Assembly: GCA_030447525.1 (NCBI GenBank) | Contig: JAUJOR010000023.1 | Coordinates: forward strand, 1 to 64,000 | Direction: 5' to 3' | Length of the DNA stretch: 64,000 bases | Source of the DNA: Chloroflexota bacterium | GTDB taxonomy: Bacteria; Chloroflexota; UBA11872; UBA12225 | In this document: in pieces, positions 15,131 through 23,852 of the stretch | How the letters are laid out: each line of letters starts with the position of its first letter | How positions within the stretch are numbered: the stretch's first letter is position 1 | Program-made: the position numbers and the translations under genes | Notes under the pieces: generated by a model | The model's input: only the letters and a program-made list of their open reading frames with translations | Told to the model about the DNA's origin: nothing | Database searches by the model: none

Positions 15131-17333
15131 CCGTGACGGTCCGGTGCGGCGACGGGTAACGCCCCGGCTGGCCGTCCGCGGGGAGCCGGGCGTTGGCCAG
15201 GCGGGCGGCGTTGATCACGACGGCGACCGAGCCTAGGTTGTGGACGAGGGCGCCGGCAACGGGCCCGAAGCCACCCATTGCGGCCGCGGCCACGGCGGCG
15301 ACGTTCCAGACGGCCGCAAAGGCGAGGTTCTGCCGGATCGTCCCCAGCGTCTTCCGGCTCAGGACGATGGCGGCGGCCGCCTGGCGCAGGTCGTCCGTCA
15401 TCAGCACGACATCCGCGGTGGCCATGGCCAGGTCGGTACCGGCCGCCCCCATGGCGATGGCCACGTCGGCGGCGGCCAGGGCGGGCGCGTCGTTGACGCC
15501 GTCGCCCACCATGGCCACGCGATGCCCCTGGGCCTGTAGCCCCTGTACCCACGCTACCTTCTCCTGCGGCCGGAGGCCGGCGTGCACCTCCTGCGGCGCG
15601 ATCCCCACGGCGTGGGCGACGGCCTGCGCCGGGGCGTCGCGGTCGCCCGTGAGGAGGACGACCTTGCGTACCCCCGCGGCGCGCAGCGCTCGGACGGCGC
15701 TCGCCGCCTCCGCCCGGGGGGCGTCGGCTACGGCAAGGATCCCGGCGACCCGGCCGGCCAGGGCCACGGCAAGGGGCGTCTGCCCTGCCGCCGCCAGCTC
15801 GGTCAGGGCGGCGTCTGCCTGGGCCGGCCACGGCACGCCACGCTCGGTGAGGAACTCCGGCCGTCCGACGAGCACCTGCACCCACTGCCCATGGGTCTCG
15901 ATGGCGACCGGAGTGGTGGCCCTATCCCCATGGCCGGTAGGCGTGCGTCCGTCCGTTGCCAGGTGCGGGAGGTGGGGGACGCGCGCCGCCACGCCCAGGC
16001 CGGGAACAGCCTCGAATGCGGTGGCGTCGACGGCGGGCACGGCGATCCCGCGCCCCGTGGCGGCGGCGAGGACGGCCCGCGCCAAGGGGTGCTCCGACAG
16101 GCGCTCGGCTGCGGCCGCGTAGGCGAGCAGCGCGCGCCCTTCCATAGGTAGAACAGAAGGTAGAACAGAAGGTAGAACAGATGCGACCGCGGTGTCCTCC
16201 GGAGGTGCCGGCGCGCCGTCCGCGGCCCCGGCAAGCACCAGGACGCGCTGCACGGTCGGCTGTCCACGGGTCAGCGTGCCGGTCTTGTCCAGGCAGACGG
16301 CGTCCACCCGGCCGGCGGCTTCCAGCCGGGCGCCGCCCTTGATCAGGATCCCGCGCCGCGCCCCGCGGGCAACGCCGGCGACGACGGCAGTGGGGGTGGC
16401 CAGCACGAGGGCGCAGGGGCAGGCGATGACCAGGACGGTGACCGCCGGGAGCAGTTGACCGGTGAGGAGATAGACGGCCCCGGCCAGCGCCAGCACGGCG
16501 GGGGTGAACCACCGGGCCCAGCGGTCGGCGGTGCGCACGATGGGGGCGCGCTCGGCCTCCCCCTCCTTTACCAGCGCAGCAATGCGCCCAAGGGTGGTGG
16601 CCTCGCCCGTGCGGGCCGTCCGCACCTCCAGCGCGCCGCCGCAAGCCAGCGTGCCGGCGAAGACCTCATCTCCCGGCGCCTTGTCCGCCGGGAGCGACTC
16701 GCCGGTGATGGCCCCCTCCTCCACCGCCGCCCGACCCGCAACCACCACCCCGTCTACCGGCAGGCGCTCCCCCGGGCGCACCACTACCACGTCTCCCGGG
16801 CGCACCGCTTCCACCGCTATGGCGCGCTCACCTCCTGGGGCGGTGACGTCCTTGAGGCGGGCCACAGCCGGCACCAGCCGTCCCAGCCCCTCGAGGGCCT
16901 GCTCGGCGCGGGCGGCGGTCACGTCCTCCAGCACCTTGCCCAAGAGCATCATGAACGCCACCAGCGCCGCCCCCCAGTACTCCCCGACGGCGACGGCGGC
17001 GACGATGGCGACGGCGACCAGCTCATCGACGTTCAGCTCGCGTCTGAGCAGGCCCCGGATGGCCCCCCAGGCGATGGGGAGCCCACCGGCCATGGCGCCG
17101 GCCAGGCCCAGAACGGCGACCGCCCTGGCCGGCCCACCGGCCAGGGCGGTGCCCCACGACGCCAGCGTCAACCCCCCCGTCAGGGCGGCGAAGAGGAAAT
17201 CCGAGCCGGTCAGCGTCTCACGGTAGTGTCCCCAAACGCGCAACCCGTACCCCGCAACCGGCCCCGGCGGATCTCCCCCCAGGAGCCGCGCCGGGGCGGC
17301 CCGTGCCTCGACGGCGGTCCTCGTGGTGCCCAC
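15114..17333 (-). CDS. heavy-metal translocating P1B-type ATPase
   Basis: A 739-residue membrane pump read from GTG 17333. Membrane helices are at about 45-110 and 270-310 and near the end. The actuator motif is ITGESLP. The transmembrane metal-site motif is C305-P-C307 (VLVIACPCALVLATP). The phosphorylated aspartate is D349 in DKTGTLTRG. The nucleotide domain has SEHPLA, and the hinge is GDGVNDAPALAAADVAIAMG. It lacks an N-terminal CxxC metal-binding domain. The CPC motif places it in the Cu/Zn/Cd/Co-exporting class; the flanks do not settle which metal. A 12-base tandem repeat inserts SVLPSVLPSVLP near residue 388. It diverges from the ArsR/SmtB gene across a 94-base spacer containing a palindrome, so shared metal-responsive control is likely. 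Confidence 0.9.
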   Translation of the reverse strand: MGTTRTAVEARAAPARLLGGDPPGPVAGYGLRVWGHYRETLTGSDFLFAALTGGLTLASWGTALAGGPARAVAVLGLAGAMAGGLPIAWGAIRGLLRRELNVDELVAVAIVAAVAVGEYWGAALVAFMMLLGKVLEDVTAARAEQALEGLGRLVPAVARLKDVTAPGGERAIAVEAVRPGDVVVVRPGERLPVDGVVVAGRAAVEEGAITGESLPADKAPGDEVFAGTLACGGALEVRTARTGEATTLGRIAALVKEGEAERAPIVRTADRWARWFTPAVLALAGAVYLLTGQLLPAVTVLVIACPCALVLATPTAVVAGVARGARRGILIKGGARLEAAGRVDAVCLDKTGTLTRGQPTVQRVLVLAGAADGAPAPPEDTAVASVLPSVLPSVLPMEGRALLAYAAAAERLSEHPLARAVLAAATGRGIAVPAVDATAFEAVPGLGVAARVPHLPHLATDGRTPTGHGDRATTPVAIETHGQWVQVLVGRPEFLTERGVPWPAQADAALTELAAAGQTPLAVALAGRVAGILAVADAPRAEAASAVRALRAAGVRKVVLLTGDRDAPAQAVAHAVGIAPQEVHAGLRPQEKVAWVQGLQAQGHRVAMVGDGVNDAPALAAADVAIAMGAAGTDLAMATADVVLMTDDLRQAAAAIVLSRKTLGTIRQNLAFAAVWNVAAVAAAAMGGFGPVAGALVHNLGSVAVVINAARLANARLPADGQPGRYPSPHRTVTVTART
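16147..16180. repeat. 12-bp in-frame tandem repeat inside the P-type ATPase gene
   Basis: GGTAGAACAGAA occurs at 16147-16158 and 16159-16170, with a partial third copy to 16180. On the coding strand it gives SVLP three times in the nucleotide-binding domain. Because the unit is 12 bases it keeps the frame, so copy number could vary without loss of the protein. Confidence 0.85.
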
Positions 17334-17337
17334 CTCT

Positions 17338-17358
17338 ATATCCCCCCGGGGGGGATAT
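17338..17358. promoter_or_regulatory. palindrome in the divergent P1B ATPase / ArsR spacer (operator candidate)
   Basis: ATATCCCCCC (17338-17347) faces GGGGGGATAT (17349-17358) around one extra G. It lies 5 bases upstream of the leftward ATPase start and 70 bases upstream of the ArsR-family gene. A second AT-rich half-site, ATAATATCTG, follows at about 17391-17400. ArsR/SmtB repressors bind AT-rich inverted repeats of similar span at such divergent promoters. The GC core is unusual for that family. Confidence 0.5.
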
Positions 17359-17427
17359 TAGCAGACCCGCGTCGCCCGCACCCCAGACTGATAATATCTG
17401 CGCAGCTACTAAATCATTGGAGGGTCG

Positions 17428-17964
17428 ATGCCACCGTACGTCCGTCGCATTGCCACACTGCCGGGGGCCGGGAGGCCGGCCGACGGGGGATCTGCCCCTG
17501 TGGGGGCCGTGGGGGACGATTGCCCGGTGCGAGTGCTGCACCCGGAGGCGATCGCCCAGGCCCAGGTCACGCTGCGTACCGACGCCGACTACGCCGACCT
17601 GGCCGAGACCTTCCGGGCGCTCGGGGATGCCAGCCGCTCCAAGATCCTGCACGCCCTCCTCTCCGGCGAGCTGTGCGTCTGTGACCTGGCGGCGCTGATC
17701 GGCATTTCTGAGTCGGCCATCTCCCAGCACCTCCGCGTCTTGCGCAGCTTGCGTATCGTGCGCCACCGCAAGGTGGGGCGGGTGGTCTACTACAGCCTGG
17801 AGGACGCCTGCATCCGAGCCCTCCTGGCCATTGCCCTGACCCACCTGGACGACCCGGTCGGCGTCTCCCCGCCGCCCCATGGGCGACTGACCGCCGTACC
17901 CCTGCCCCCACGACCCGCCGGACCGGGCGAGACTGGGCCGGGCGAACATGGGGTGCGCCCCTGA
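17428..17964 (+). CDS. ArsR/SmtB family metalloregulator
   Basis: A 178-residue repressor with TTGGAGGG upstream of ATG 17428. The winged-helix core spans about residues 50-135. The metal-sensing helix reads ELCVCDLA (about 88-95), whose C-x-C is the alpha-3 thiolate pair of ArsR/CadC-type sensors. A further cysteine lies in DDCPVRVLHPE near the N-terminus, the position that supplies the extra ligand in CadC-like soft-metal sensors. The recognition helix is SESAISQHLRVLRSLRIV. Both flanking genes are P1B ATPases: one diverges, the other starts within this gene's stop codon (TGATG). It most likely represses both until Cd/Zn/Pb-type ions bind; the exact ion is inference. Confidence 0.88.
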   Translation: MPPYVRRIATLPGAGRPADGGSAPVGAVGDDCPVRVLHPEAIAQAQVTLRTDADYADLAETFRALGDASRSKILHALLSGELCVCDLAALIGISESAISQHLRVLRSLRIVRHRKVGRVVYYSLEDACIRALLAIALTHLDDPVGVSPPPHGRLTAVPLPPRPAGPGETGPGEHGVRP

Positions 17965-20186
17965 TGGCTACCACGCCGCAGCCCGTGCTCCCGGCGTCTG
18001 CCGGCCCAACAGATGGCCACTCAGCGCATCCCGGAGACGGCCATGCATCCCACGACCACGCCGCCGGCGCCGCGGCGCCCGCCGGGGGACACGCCCCAGT
18101 GGGGGGCTGCGAAGACGCCGTCCACGGCGACGCATCCCGCGACGAAGCCCACCAGCGCAGTGCAGCGCCGGGGGGTTCCGTACGGGGATGGCCTGGCCTG
18201 CGGGGGGGCATGGGTCGTGAGGCGGGCGTGGTCCTATTCTCGGGCCTCTGCCTTGGGCTGGGCATGCTGGGCGAGTGGCTGGGCTGGCCGGAGACCGCTA
18301 CCACGGCCATCTTCCTGCTGGCCATCCTGGCCGGGGCCATGGAGATCGTGCCTAAGGGGCTGCAGGGCGTTGTCCGGGAGCGCTCCCTGGACATCAACTT
18401 CCTGGTCACCGTGGCCGTAGCCGGGGCGATGCTCCTGGGCCAGTGGGGGGAAGGGGCCACCGTAGTGTTCCTCTTCTCCCTGGGGGAGGCACTGGAAAGC
18501 TATACCCTCGGTCGCACGCGGCGCTCTATCCAGGCCTTGATGGCCATGGCCCCGGAGACGGCGCAGGTCAAGGGGGCCGGCGGAGGTGAGCGCACCCTAC
18601 GCGTCGAGAGCGTGCCGGCCGGCTCCATCGTCGCCGTGCGCCCGGGTGATCGTGTCCCCCTGGACGGCGTCATCACCCAGGGCGAGTCGGCGGTCGACCA
18701 GGCCCCCATCACCGGGGAGTCGGTGCCGGTGGACAAGGGGCCGGGGGACACGGTGTACGCCGGGACGATCAACACCACCGGCTACCTGGAGGTACGCACC
18801 AGCAGGCCGTTCACCGAGAACACCCTGGCCAAGATCATCCACCTGGTAGAGACGGCGCAGAGCGAGAAGGCCCCCTCGCAGCGCTTCGTCGAGCGTTTCG
18901 CCCGCGTCTACACGCCGGCGGTGGTGATGGGGGCCGTCTTGCTGGTAATCGTCCCCACGCTGCTGTTCAACCAGCCCCTGGCGCCATGGTTCGACCGGGC
19001 GTTGGTGCTGCTCCTGGTGGCCTGTCCCTGTGCCCTGGTCATCTCTACGCCGGTGTCCGTGGTGGCCGCCATCGGCAACGCCTCGCGTAACGGGGTGCTG
19101 ATCAAGGGCGGGGCCTATCTAGAGAAGGCCGGGGCGTTGCGCGCGGTGGCTTTCGACAAGACCGGCACCCTGACGCGTGGCGTCCCGGAGGTGCAGCAGG
19201 TAGTGCCGTTGAATGGGCTGGCCCGGGCCGACGTGCTGCGCCTGGCCGCCGCCGCCGAGGCGCGCTCGGAGCACCCGCTGGCCCAGGCCATCGTCCGCGC
19301 CGCGCGGCGCGAGAAGCTGGACGACCTCCCGGCCGTGGAGGGGTTCCAGGCCAGCGCCGGCAGGGGCATCCGGGCCACGGTGGGTGGGGCGCCGGTCACC
19401 CTCGGCAAACCGGCGTGGGTGGAGGCCAGCGGGGTCGCCCTGGACGGGGCTGGCGTGGTGCTGGCCGAGGTGGCTCGCGCCGGCCACACGGGGGTGGTGG
19501 TCGCTCGGGGGGAGACGGACGGCAGGCCGCCCAGGGTGGTGGGGGTGATCGCCATTGCCGACGAGCTGCGCTCGACGGCCGGCGCGACGGTGAAGGCCCT
19601 GCGCCGCATGGGCGTGCGGCGCATCATGCTGCTGTCCGGCGACAACGTGACCACGGCCGCGGCCACGGCCGCGCGGGTAGGGATCGCGCCCCAGGACGTG
19701 CGGGCAGAGCTGCTCCCCGAGGCTAAGCTCGCCGCCATCCGCGAGCTTGTGCGTCAGCACGGGCAGGTGGCCATGGTAGGGGACGGCGTGAACGACGCCC
19801 CGGCGCTGGCCGCCGCCACCGTAGGGATCGCCATGGGGGCAGGGGGCTCGGACACGGCGTTGGAGACGGCGGACATCGCCCTGGTGGCGGATGATCTTAC
19901 GCGCCTCCCCTGGGTGCTGGAGCTCTCCCGCCGGGCCGCCCGCACCATCCGGTTCAACATCGCCTTTGCCCTGTTGACGAAGCTCGTCGTCCTGGGGCTG
20001 GCCGCCTTGGGGATGGCCAGTCTTTGGCTGGCCATCGCCGCGGACACCGGGGCCAGCATCGTAGTCATCCTCAACGGCATGCGCCTGCTCGGCCGGGCTC
20101 CGGCGCAGCCCCTGGCGGATGTGGGCGCCGCGCGACGGCGCTATGGCCTGGGGCACGAAGACCCGCACGCGGGGCACGCCCACTGA
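17964..20186 (+). CDS. heavy-metal translocating P1B-type ATPase (Zn/Cd/Pb-type)
   Basis: A 740-residue pump whose ATG overlaps the stop of the ArsR-family gene, so the two are co-translated. Residues 1-60 are His/Asp-rich (DGHSAHPGDGHASHDHA) and the C-terminus is HEDPHAGHAH; both can bind Zn-like ions. The actuator has ITGESVP. The membrane metal site is C354-P-C356 within LLVACPCALVISTPVSVV, the form typical of ZntA/CadA pumps. The phosphorylation site is D398 in FDKTGTLTRG, then SEHPLA and GDGVNDAPALAAATVGIAMG. Together with the sensor it forms a metal efflux module. Assignment to Zn/Cd/Pb over Cu is from the ISTP after CPCALV and the His-rich tails. Confidence 0.92.
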   Translation: MATTPQPVLPASAGPTDGHSAHPGDGHASHDHAAGAAAPAGGHAPVGGCEDAVHGDASRDEAHQRSAAPGGSVRGWPGLRGGMGREAGVVLFSGLCLGLGMLGEWLGWPETATTAIFLLAILAGAMEIVPKGLQGVVRERSLDINFLVTVAVAGAMLLGQWGEGATVVFLFSLGEALESYTLGRTRRSIQALMAMAPETAQVKGAGGGERTLRVESVPAGSIVAVRPGDRVPLDGVITQGESAVDQAPITGESVPVDKGPGDTVYAGTINTTGYLEVRTSRPFTENTLAKIIHLVETAQSEKAPSQRFVERFARVYTPAVVMGAVLLVIVPTLLFNQPLAPWFDRALVLLLVACPCALVISTPVSVVAAIGNASRNGVLIKGGAYLEKAGALRAVAFDKTGTLTRGVPEVQQVVPLNGLARADVLRLAAAAEARSEHPLAQAIVRAARREKLDDLPAVEGFQASAGRGIRATVGGAPVTLGKPAWVEASGVALDGAGVVLAEVARAGHTGVVVARGETDGRPPRVVGVIAIADELRSTAGATVKALRRMGVRRIMLLSGDNVTTAAATAARVGIAPQDVRAELLPEAKLAAIRELVRQHGQVAMVGDGVNDAPALAAATVGIAMGAGGSDTALETADIALVADDLTRLPWVLELSRRAARTIRFNIAFALLTKLVVLGLAALGMASLWLAIAADTGASIVVILNGMRLLGRAPAQPLADVGAARRRYGLGHEDPHAGHAH

Positions 20187-20377
20187 GGTGCACGAGAGTG
20201 CAGCCCCGGCGCCACGGCAACACCCTGATGGCCCTCAACGTCGACGGCGCCGACGTGTACATCGCCGACGGCCTAGCTCCACCTAGCACCAAAGATAGCT
20301 CCGAAATAGTCCGCCGGTACCCGCTATAGGCCCCTCCCGGCCCCCCAGGCTTCCGTATGCTCTTGGTCGTGACGTGT

Positions 20378-20443
20378 ATGGGGCGCGGGAGCGCGTGAGA
20401 CAGAGTACGAGTGGCATGGGGCGCAGGAGCGCGTGAGACGGAG
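20378..20443 (+). repeat. 28-bp near-tandem duplication upstream of ycnI
   Basis: The 28 bases at 20378-20405 recur at 20416-20443 with two substitutions and a 10-base spacer (unit begins ATGGGGCGC and ends GAGAC-GAG). It lies in the leader just before the start of the YcnI-like gene. The remaining spacer from 20187 contains no convincing gene. Confidence 0.8.
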
Positions 20444-20449
20444 CGAGAG

Positions 20450-21253
20450 ATGACCGTGAGCTACCTGGGAGGCTTGACCAAGGATTGCGCCCGCCGTCCG
20501 GGGCCGGTCCTGGCCTTGATCCTGGCCCTCCTCGCCCTGCTGGCCTCGGCCGGGAGCGCGGGGGCACACGTCGGCGTGGTGCCGCGCGAGGCGCAGCCGG
20601 GCGTGTAACAGACGTTTACCGTCCGCGTCCCGACCGAGAAAGACGAGCCCACGATTCGGGTGCACCTGGACTTCCCGGCCGGGCTGGTGGTGTCCCGCTT
20701 CCAGCCGGTGCCGGGCTGGCAGCGAGAGGTGCAGCGCGATCCGCAGGGCCTGATCAGCTCCGTCACCTGGAGTGGGGGGCGCATCGAGCCGGGCGAGTAC
20801 CAGGACTTCAACTTCGTCGCCCGGACGCCGGCGCAGCCCGGGAAGCTGAGCTTCAAGGCCTACCAGACGTACGGGGGCGGCGAGACGGTGGAGTGGGTCG
20901 AGGCGGAGAACGCCTCCCGCCCCGCCGCCGTGGTGGAGATCAAGCAGGGGGCCGGCGCGGCCCCCCAGCCCGCCACCGACGAGCACGGCCGGGCGGTGGC
21001 CGGTGGGGTCGCCCCCGCTGCCGGGGTGGCATCAGGCAGTACTGCTACCGGGGCGGCGCCAGGCGCCCCGGCCGGCGCCGGTGGGGGTTCGGACCTGCCC
21101 CTGCTCGTGGCCCTGGGGGCAACCGCCCTCGCCGTGCTGGCCCTGGCCCTGGCCGGCGCCGCCCTGGCCCGCCGCCCCCGGCCGCCCGGGGTGGAGGAGA
21201 CCGCGGGGCAGACCGCGGGGCGCCCCGGTGCGGCCCCCGGCCGGGCGGCCTAG
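20450..21253 (+). pseudogene. ycnI: YcnI/DUF1775 copper-associated protein interrupted by an in-frame stop
   Basis: From ATG 20450 the frame encodes a signal peptide (LALILALLALLASAGSAGA) followed by HVGVVPREAQPGV, then TAA at 20606-20608. It continues in the same frame with QTFTVRVPTEKDEPTIRV, GRIEPGEYQDFNFVART, and a C-terminal Gly/Ala linker plus membrane helix (LLVALGATALAVLALALAGA). Family members usually have tyrosine or similar before QTFTVRVP, so a single base change made the stop. The mature His at the signal cleavage site is the copper ligand of YcnI proteins. It stands directly before a copC-copD fusion, the usual ycnI-ycnJ order. Without readthrough or an error it would yield only a 52-residue fragment. 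Confidence 0.82.
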
Positions 21254-21277
21254 ACAGCGGTGGGCGAGGGCCCGGCG

Positions 21278-23107
21278 ATGCGGCACCCCCGCGCGAAGAG
21301 GCGCAGCGGAAAGGCAGGCGCCGGCGGTGGGTCGCCGGCGTGGCCCACCGGAACGCCTGTCCCGTGGACAGCCCGCACCTGGGCGTCAGGGGTGGCGGGG
21401 TGGCTGCGCCTGGCCCTGGCCTGCCTGGCGGCGCTGGGCCTGGGTCTGACCCCGGGCGCGACACCGGTGGCCCTGGCGCACGCCGAGCTTGTGCGCACCG
21501 ATCCGGCCGAAGGGGCCGTGCTGCCGGATGCGCCGGCCGCCGTCAGGCTGACCTTTAGCGAGCCGATCGAGCGGGAGTTCTTCGCCCTGGAGGTGTTCAC
21601 CGACCGGCGCGCCCGAGTCGACCGGCGCGACGCGCGGATCGCGATTGACGACCCGCGCAGCCTGGAGGCGAGCGTCCAAGAACTGGGCCCGGGGATCTAT
21701 ACCGCTGTCTGGCGCGCCCTGTCCATCGATGGTCACGTCGTGCGCGGGGCATTCGCGTTCTCCGTCGGCGTCGCCGCCCCGGCGCCCGGCACGGCCTCGA
21801 CGCTGGCCGGCATCCCAGCCCCCGGGACGCCGTTCGCCCTGGGCGCCGTGGCGCGCTGGTGGACATTTCTGGCGGCCTTTGCCGTTGTGGGCGGGCTTGC
21901 CTTTGGCCCGCTCGTCCTGTGGCCGGCCCTGAACGTCGCGCCGGAGGGAGCCGCGCCACACGGGGCTGCCCGGCGCCAGGCGACGGCCCGCGCCGACCGC
22001 CTGACGGCCTGGCTCACCTGGCCGGCGGCCGTCCTGCTCGTCCTCCTGACCCTGCTCAGCCTGCTCCTGCAAGCTTCGGACGTCACCGGCCAGACAGTGG
22101 GCGAGGTGCTGGGGGGCCGGGCCGTGACGCGCCTGCTGAGCGGCACGAAGTACGGGTGGCTGTGGCTGGCGCGCTTTGGCCTGGTACTGGCCCTGTTGGG
22201 TGCGCTGGCCGCGGCCGGCGTTGCGCCGGGGCGCACTCGCCAGGCGCGGTGGTCTCGCTGGGCGGGGGTGGCGCTGGGGGCAGGGCTCCTGCTGGCGCTC
22301 TCCGCCTCCGGGCATGCCAGCGCCGTACCCGGCCAGGTAGCCCTGGCCGTGGCGGCCGACTGGGTGCACCTGCTCGCCGCCGCCCTGTGGGTGGGCGGTT
22401 TGTTGCAGCTCGCCGTCGTGTTGCCCCCGACGCTGCTGGTGCTGGACGCCTCCGCGCGCCGGACGGTGCTGGCGCAGACGGTCCGGCGCTTCTCGGCGCT
22501 GGCCGGCGGCGCCGTCGTCGCGCTGTCCGTCACCGGCCTGTACGCCGGCGTCGTCCACGTCCCCAGCTGGGAGGGGCTGCTGGACACGGCCTATGGAGCG
22601 GCCCTTTCGGGAAAGCTCTTGCTGATCGCGCCCCTCCTGGCCCTGGGGGCAGTGAATCTCCTCGTGCTGCACCCCCGCTTCGTGCGGGCCGCCCGCGCCA
22701 CGACCGCCGCCACCACCGGCGCCGCGTCCGGCGCCCCGGGGCGAGAGCCCCCCGACGACGTTACCGGGCGCCGGGTCTTCCACCGCCTCGTGACCGGGGA
22801 GGTCATCCTGGCGGCGCTCGTCCTGTGGGTCACCGGCGTCCTCACCGGCCTCCCCCCGGTGGCCTCCTCTGGGATAGAGGGGCGGCCGGTGCGCGAGACG
22901 CAGCGCGCCGGTGACCTCGAGGTCAGCCTGTGGGTCGACCCCAACCGGGCGGGTCCCAACAGCTACAAGGTGCAGCTAACGGACGCTCGGGGCGTGCCGG
23001 TGGCGGGCGCGCGGGTCGTCCTCGAGCTGGGCCACCAGGACATGGACATGGGGCAGCGCGCGGTGGTGGCGCAGCCGGTCGGTGCCGGGCCCGGCTCTAC
23101 CGCGTGA
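21278..23107 (+). CDS. CopC-CopD (YcnJ-like) copper resistance/uptake protein, C-terminus frameshifted
   Basis: A 609-residue protein from ATG 21278. Residues 1-67 are a long leader with a signal peptide cleaved before HAELV. The CopC domain (about 68-165) has the N-terminal copper-binding His, AVRLTFSEPIE and YTAVWRALSIDGHVVRG. The CopD domain (about 190-480) has eight or so helices, including ADWVHLLAAALWVGG with the conserved His. The end (SLWVDPNRAGPNSYKVQLTD, then LGHQDMDMGQRAVV) is the start of a YtkA/FixH-like domain. It stops early at 23107; shifting frame in GCCGGGCCCGGC (about 23081-23095) restores LYRVTAPLTG before the sequence turns into the converging DUF1622 gene. The terminal domain is therefore truncated. 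Confidence 0.85.
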   Translation: MRHPRAKRRSGKAGAGGGSPAWPTGTPVPWTARTWASGVAGWLRLALACLAALGLGLTPGATPVALAHAELVRTDPAEGAVLPDAPAAVRLTFSEPIEREFFALEVFTDRRARVDRRDARIAIDDPRSLEASVQELGPGIYTAVWRALSIDGHVVRGAFAFSVGVAAPAPGTASTLAGIPAPGTPFALGAVARWWTFLAAFAVVGGLAFGPLVLWPALNVAPEGAAPHGAARRQATARADRLTAWLTWPAAVLLVLLTLLSLLLQASDVTGQTVGEVLGGRAVTRLLSGTKYGWLWLARFGLVLALLGALAAAGVAPGRTRQARWSRWAGVALGAGLLLALSASGHASAVPGQVALAVAADWVHLLAAALWVGGLLQLAVVLPPTLLVLDASARRTVLAQTVRRFSALAGGAVVALSVTGLYAGVVHVPSWEGLLDTAYGAALSGKLLLIAPLLALGAVNLLVLHPRFVRAARATTAATTGAASGAPGREPPDDVTGRRVFHRLVTGEVILAALVLWVTGVLTGLPPVASSGIEGRPVRETQRAGDLEVSLWVDPNRAGPNSYKVQLTDARGVPVAGARVVLELGHQDMDMGQRAVVAQPVGAGPGSTA

Positions 23108-23116
23108 CGGCGCCCC

Positions 23117-23482
23117 TCACCGGCCAGCTCCCGCCCCGGAAAGTAGTTCAGGAGCGTCCGTATGGTGGCGATCGCCGCCAGCTTGCCCATGGCATCCCAG
23201 GAGGGCGCCACGGATGTCGGCGGCGAGCAGGAACTTCAGCGCCAGGCCGAGCGTCCGGCCCAACTCCAGCCGGATGCTCTCTGTGGGGACGCCCCGATTC
23301 CGGCCCAGGAGGTGCAGCCCCACCCAGGAGACGAACGCACCGGCCACCCCGGCGGCGACCACGAGCGCCCCAATGCCCTCGGCGACGCGGGCGAGCACGA
23401 GCGTGCCCAACCGCAGCCACTCCTCGACAGAGGGTCCCCCCTGCTGAAGGGGCACGGCGCCGAGTGGCGAAGACAGGTCCAC
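23117..23482 (-). pseudogene. DUF1622 family membrane protein, frameshifted by a small deletion
   Basis: From GTG 23482, with GGGGAGGA upstream, the frame gives two membrane helices around ALVVAAGVAGAFVSWVGLHL and the family motif IRLELGRTLGLALKFLLAADI. At about 23213 the family sequence continues in another frame as VAPSWDAMGKLAAIATIRTL, then LNYFPGREL. Typical members read ADILRTxVAPxW, so about four codons less one base are missing, consistent with an 11-bp deletion. After GREL the sequence runs into the 3' end of the converging copC-copD gene without its own stop. Function of the family is unknown; it is an integral membrane protein. Confidence 0.75.
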
Positions 23483-23579
23483 GCGCCATCCTCCCCTTCA
23501 CTCCCGTCCATCTGAGCGTCTAAGGACGCCCTGCCGAGAGCACGAGTCGTACCATAGGGTCACGGCTGCGGATCAACGC

Positions 23580-23732
23580 CTAGGCCACGCGACCCATCCG
23601 TGCGCGGACGAAGTTGAAGATCACGAGAGCGACCGCCACGACGAGGACGAGGTGGATGGCGTCGCCAATGATGGACAAGAACCAGCCCCCCAGCCAGACG
23701 ACCACCAACACGGCCGCGAGTATCCAGAGCAT
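23580..23732 (-). CDS. lmo0937-type small membrane protein
   Basis: A 50-residue protein starting MLWILAAVLVVVWLGGWFL with GGGAGTCGAGGGGC upstream of ATG 23732. Two hydrophobic helices (about 2-19 and 24-42) are separated by SIIGDAIH, and the C-terminus is basic (RARMGRVA). This length and pattern match the lmo0937 family of tiny envelope proteins. No known biochemical role; often stress-associated. It stands alone between the copper cluster and the ABC exporter genes. Confidence 0.7.
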   Translation of the reverse strand: MLWILAAVLVVVWLGGWFLSIIGDAIHLVLVVAVALVIFNFVRARMGRVA

Positions 23733-23852
23733 TGCCCCTCGACTCCCTTCTACGAGCTGCCAGCAGGCAATCTGTGTGCCATCTCCACGGGACCCTCTAG
23801 GGCCGCCACGTTCTGGCCCGCGCCGCGCTACGGAGTGGACTGCGCCAGACCG

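Noticed and set aside
20228..20329. 33-codon frame between the P-type ATPase and ycnI
   Set aside because: Short, no ribosome site of note and no recognisable family, although composition is not impossible.
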